A stretch of DNA of 64,000 nt, taken from assembly GCA_037447655.1 (NCBI GenBank), contig JBBHKE010001283.1, positions 126,001-190,000 on the forward strand, read 5' to 3'. This document shows positions 62,418 through 64,000 of this stretch, one piece after another. The notes under the pieces were generated by a model, which was not told the origin of the DNA, made no database searches, and saw nothing but the letters and a program-made list of their open reading frames with translations. The first letter of the stretch is position 1, and each line of letters opens with the position of its first letter. Source of the DNA: Zygnema cylindricum (taxonomy: Eukaryota > Streptophyta > Zygnematophyceae > Zygnematales > Zygnemataceae). Made by a program: the position numbers and the translations under genes.

Positions 62418-64000
62418 CTCCCCTTATTTTCTAGTCTATTTTCTCTTTCAACTCCCACAAACAAATAAACAAACATCCCCTCCCCCACCTTTTTTTTTCC
62501 TTTTTGTTTTTCCTTTACCTTTCATACACTTAATAAAATTACTCTCGTATTTACAACAGTGCATTAGATGAACCAAAATAATAATTATACCACACGTTTT
62601 ATTTAGCATCCCACTTTTCATAAATCCGAGCCAAGATTTTATCCACCTCATCTCCTTTCCATCCACACTAAATCCAATTTCCCTCTTGCAATCCAAACAG
62701 CCAGCCCCATTTCCAATGTGCAACACACACCCAGATGCTAACCCTTTTAGAAGCACACCTTCAAAAATGCCATCAATCCCTTTAGTGATGTCAAACCCAT
62801 TACCTCCAAAAAGTGAACTTTCCTCACTCTCTCTTTCTAAATTTATTCCCAATAAATATTTCTCCTCCCCAAAACCTTTCATTAGATATTCTTCTTCTCC
62901 CCTATCTTTTAAAACTCCTAGTTTCACTTCTCCCCTTTCCTCCGAATCCGTAGAAATCTCCCTTTCCAACCAGTTTTCTGTTTTCAAAATATCTATAATA
63001 TTATCCTCATTAATTTTATCTTTTCCATTTTCACTTATGGATCCTAGATTTGACTTTCTCATTTCTAAGTCATCCACTCTACACTCTGCGACATCCTTAA
63101 GTACCTCCTCTCTCTTTACTTCCCTTATACCTCCAAAAGCACACTATTGCCTTCGTGGAATTTCTGTGTGCTTTTCTCTCTTCTCCATTCTACCGATGTG
63201 AAGAAGCTCCAAATTTTCTTCATCCTCTTTCTCCTCTTCCCCTTCTTCCTCCTCATTCACATACTGACTTCTAAGTTCTTCCAAACAAGGACACTCCTCC
63301 ATATAGTGACCCGATTTCCTACAAGCAAAGCAAACCCCTTTTTTCAAAGCTCCCCTTTCTTTTCCTCTCCCTCTCTTTCCACCGAAGTTCCGATAAGGTT
63401 TACCTTTGTTGTTCTTCCTCTCATCACGCTTTCGCTTGTCACTGCCATTCCTCACATCACGCTTCCGCTAGTCACCACCAGCTGTAAATGCATTCACCCT
63501 GTCACTTTCTCGACGAAGCTCCAAAGTGCTTTCCCTCACAAGACTTATCCCCATGGTAATGCTCCAAGTCTATGAGGAGCCATCCACTCCTTGCATACGG
63601 CAAATGATATCTTCGTACTCATCTGGAAGCTTTATGATTAGTGTATTAATCTTTCTCTCCTCAGATTCTACATATCCTGCACTAGCAAGCTCAACATATA
63701 ACGTAGCAATGTCATTGCAAAACTCTATCATGCTACCACCTTTATAAACATAGGCCTCTATGTCTTGTTATACTAATTTATGCCTCTGTATTGTCTCACT
63801 CTTATAAAACGGAATTAGTGTTTCCAATATTTCCGAAGACTTGGTTAGACTTAAAAGAGGGATAGCTATGGACTTAGACACATATCTAAGTATGAGATGT
63901 TTGCTATAATGTTTTTATATTCCCATATTTTTCTTTCATTTTGTTCAGTTTTAATCCCTATGAGTGGTACCATAGCTGAGCGCCTAACTCCCTTCACCAT
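62418..64000 (-). pseudogene. Element L: second copy of the Gag plus pol-fossil protein (runs off window)
   Basis: Reverse strand, 3' end at left. Same protein plan as element K: LPDEYEDIICRMQ (about 63610), STLELRRES, a basic stretch with KGKPYRNFGGKRGRG, zinc knuckle CFACRKSGHYMEEC (about 63290-63330), acidic segment, CAFGG, DLEMRKSNLGSISENGKD. It continues EEEYLMKGFGEEKYLLGINL, ASGCVLHIGNGAGC, RWIKSWLGFMKSG and a Lys/Gly-rich end (62448). From about 63620 to 62448 it stays in one frame apart from three TAG stops (complements at 63570-63572, 63468-63470 and 63144-63146). Differences from K include in-frame indels. Further 5' gag (63740-64000) is more damaged. The 5' LTR lies outside the window. 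Confidence 0.75.

Overview
The window is almost entirely layered Ty1/copia (Pseudoviridae-type) LTR retrotransposons from a nuclear genome rich in such elements. The host is most likely a land plant or close relative. Four things point that way: a decayed DUF659-type hAT transposase, a primer-binding site whose flanking bases fit a plant-type initiator Met tRNA (tRNA sequence recalled, not looked up), a telobox-like TTAGGGTTTC stretch near 53.4 kb, and a large pyrimidine-rich UTR/intron-like segment. I cannot name the species and found no intact host gene. A run of 10 N (13024-13033) marks an assembly gap.

Layout. 1-3870: DNA-transposon debris (three short inverted-repeat elements, a hAT transposase pseudogene, and a non-autonomous hAT-like element with an 8-bp target duplication). 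3872-14237: Copia pseudogenes A (+), B (-) and D (+), a solo LTR inside B, and inverted LTR pieces around the gap. 14238-28474: E1 (+), A2 (+), A3 (-) and E2 (+). 28475-41175: element F (-), inserted in the 3' LTR of E2 (target duplication TATAT). F itself contains the only intact element, here called Copia-1 (31649-37860). Copia-1 has 891-bp LTRs differing at two bases, target duplication TGTAT, and one uninterrupted 1478-codon Gag-PR-IN-RT-RH reading frame. 41473-48906: gag remnants G and H, then element J (-) with solo LTR I inside its LTR. 48907-53171: element K, a short LTR element with no usable pol. 53172-55582: unassigned pyrimidine-rich DNA. 55583-61297: fragments M, N, O, P and a chimeric LTR. 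61298-64000: element L (-), a second copy of the K type that runs off the window.

The most interesting material is shared architecture. (1) Fourteen LTR copies from many subfamilies carry, antisense to the LTR, a roughly 80-100 bp tRNA-like unit: A-box-like D-arm, B box (often at the tip of a nested stem-loop), and a TTTT run a few bases downstream. Most also have a conserved upstream AT-rich/CAA element. This is a complete RNA polymerase III gene layout inside Copia LTRs, reminiscent of but distinct from the 5S-bearing Cassandra elements. (2) The leader RNA carries a series of small hairpins with compensatory changes between subfamilies. The Gag start codon sits in an almost invariant AATGGA hexaloop at the U5 end, so translation starts in the LTR and runs through the primer-binding site. 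(3) That site fits the anticodon stem-loop of initiator tRNA-Met (a half-tRNA primer as in Drosophila copia), not the usual 3' end. (4) Elements K and L encode Gag plus a conserved frame made of shrunken, catalytically dead RT/RNase H remnants, a candidate gag-only non-autonomous family.

Functionally only Copia-1 could supply Gag, protease, integrase and reverse transcriptase. The other elements are relics or potential parasites of such machinery.
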